From: Lentzea californiensis
GTDB taxonomy: Bacteria > Actinomycetota > Actinomycetes > Mycobacteriales > Pseudonocardiaceae
Assembly: GCF_024648825.1 (NCBI RefSeq)
Contig: NZ_JANBBE010000008.1
Coordinates: 124,001 to 188,000, forward strand
DNA length: 64,000 nt
Direction: 5' to 3'
The position numbers and the translations under genes were made by a program. This document shows, piece after piece, positions 63,904 through 64,000 of this stretch. Numbering within the stretch: the stretch's first letter is position 1; each line of letters begins with the position of its first letter. The notes beneath the pieces are model-generated. The model was not told the DNA's origin. It saw only the letters and a list, made by a program, of their open reading frames with translations, and made no database searches.

Positions 63904-64000
63904 TATTCGGACTTCCTGACGACCTTGATGTGCTGCACGCGCTGCCCGGCGTCGGGAGCCGGTTCGTCCCCGGCGGGCGGTGACGGCTGCGGGGTGCCGG
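63903..64000 (-). CDS. C-terminal fragment of an upstream gene (cut by window edge)
   Basis: The last 31 codons read a Pro/Ala-rich stretch (PSPPAGDEPAPDAG) and end QRVQHIKVVRKSE before TAG. The stop shares one base with the glk start, so it is the same operon. The family cannot be named from this tail. Confidence 0.65.
   Translation of the reverse strand, partial: GTPQPSPPAGDEPAPDAGQRVQHIKVVRKSE

Overview
The window is a dense, GC-rich (about 70%) actinobacterial chromosome segment with many GTG starts and 4-bp stop/start overlaps. The recX-recA-DUF3046 block, a Mycobacterium-like Sdh1 operon, and a conserved lppM-metF-idsA-mptA ... Rv2175c-pknL-aroG ... Rv2179c-PlsC backbone point to Pseudonocardiales (a Lentzea/Saccharothrix/Amycolatopsis-like organism). 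Genus is inference only. No rRNA, tRNA, CRISPR array, transposase or prophage gene was seen.

Layout. 0-3.4 kb: succinate dehydrogenase (sdhB partial, sdhA, membrane anchor). 3.4-6.8 kb: Entner-Doudoroff genes edd and eda. 6.8-12 kb: a large LuxR-type ATPase regulator, then an ECF sigma/anti-sigma pair divergent from a secreted double-DUF4142 protein. 12-14.2 kb: a two-gene nucleic-acid repair module (HD-Pnk plus RNA ligase). 14.2-17.4 kb: membrane protein, secreted trypsin-like protease, secreted alpha/beta hydrolase, OhrR-like regulator. 17.4-22.5 kb: recX, recA with SOS box, DUF3046, MFS transporter, membrane-anchored Hsp70-like protein. 22.6-28.8 kb: Lhr helicase, ACC deaminase with its GntR regulator. 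29-36 kb: GNAT/YbaK pair, an SOS-box-preceded HEPN operon, PhoD-like phosphoesterase, VOC protein, DUF885 peptidase.

35.8-45.5 kb: envelope and isoprenoid block (lppM, metF-like, polyprenyl synthase, mannosyltransferase, phytoene synthase, Rv2175c-like, PASTA kinase PknL, DAHP synthase). 45.6-58.8 kb: an aromatic catabolic island interrupting that synteny. It has two IclR regulators, a hydratase/acetaldehyde dehydrogenase/aldolase operon, an SDR-cupin-hydrolase-extradiol dioxygenase operon, an FMO-cupin-NTF2 operon, and an ABM/FAD-hydroxylase operon. 59-64 kb: PPi-type phosphofructokinase, Rv2179c-like exonuclease, PlsC acyltransferase, small proteins, ROK glucokinase.

Two features stand out beyond ordinary annotation. 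First, seven related 40-50 bp palindromes (two arm types and A/B chimeras, with centres such as TTTGCGGACGTCCGCAAA) are scattered in intergenic gaps, mostly just past gene 3' ends and often beside AT-rich GATATATC/CAATATATTG dyads. Second, four 21-bp inverted repeats (GAGTYCC-N7-GGRACTC) sit at the divergent promoters of the catabolic island and define a putative IclR regulon.
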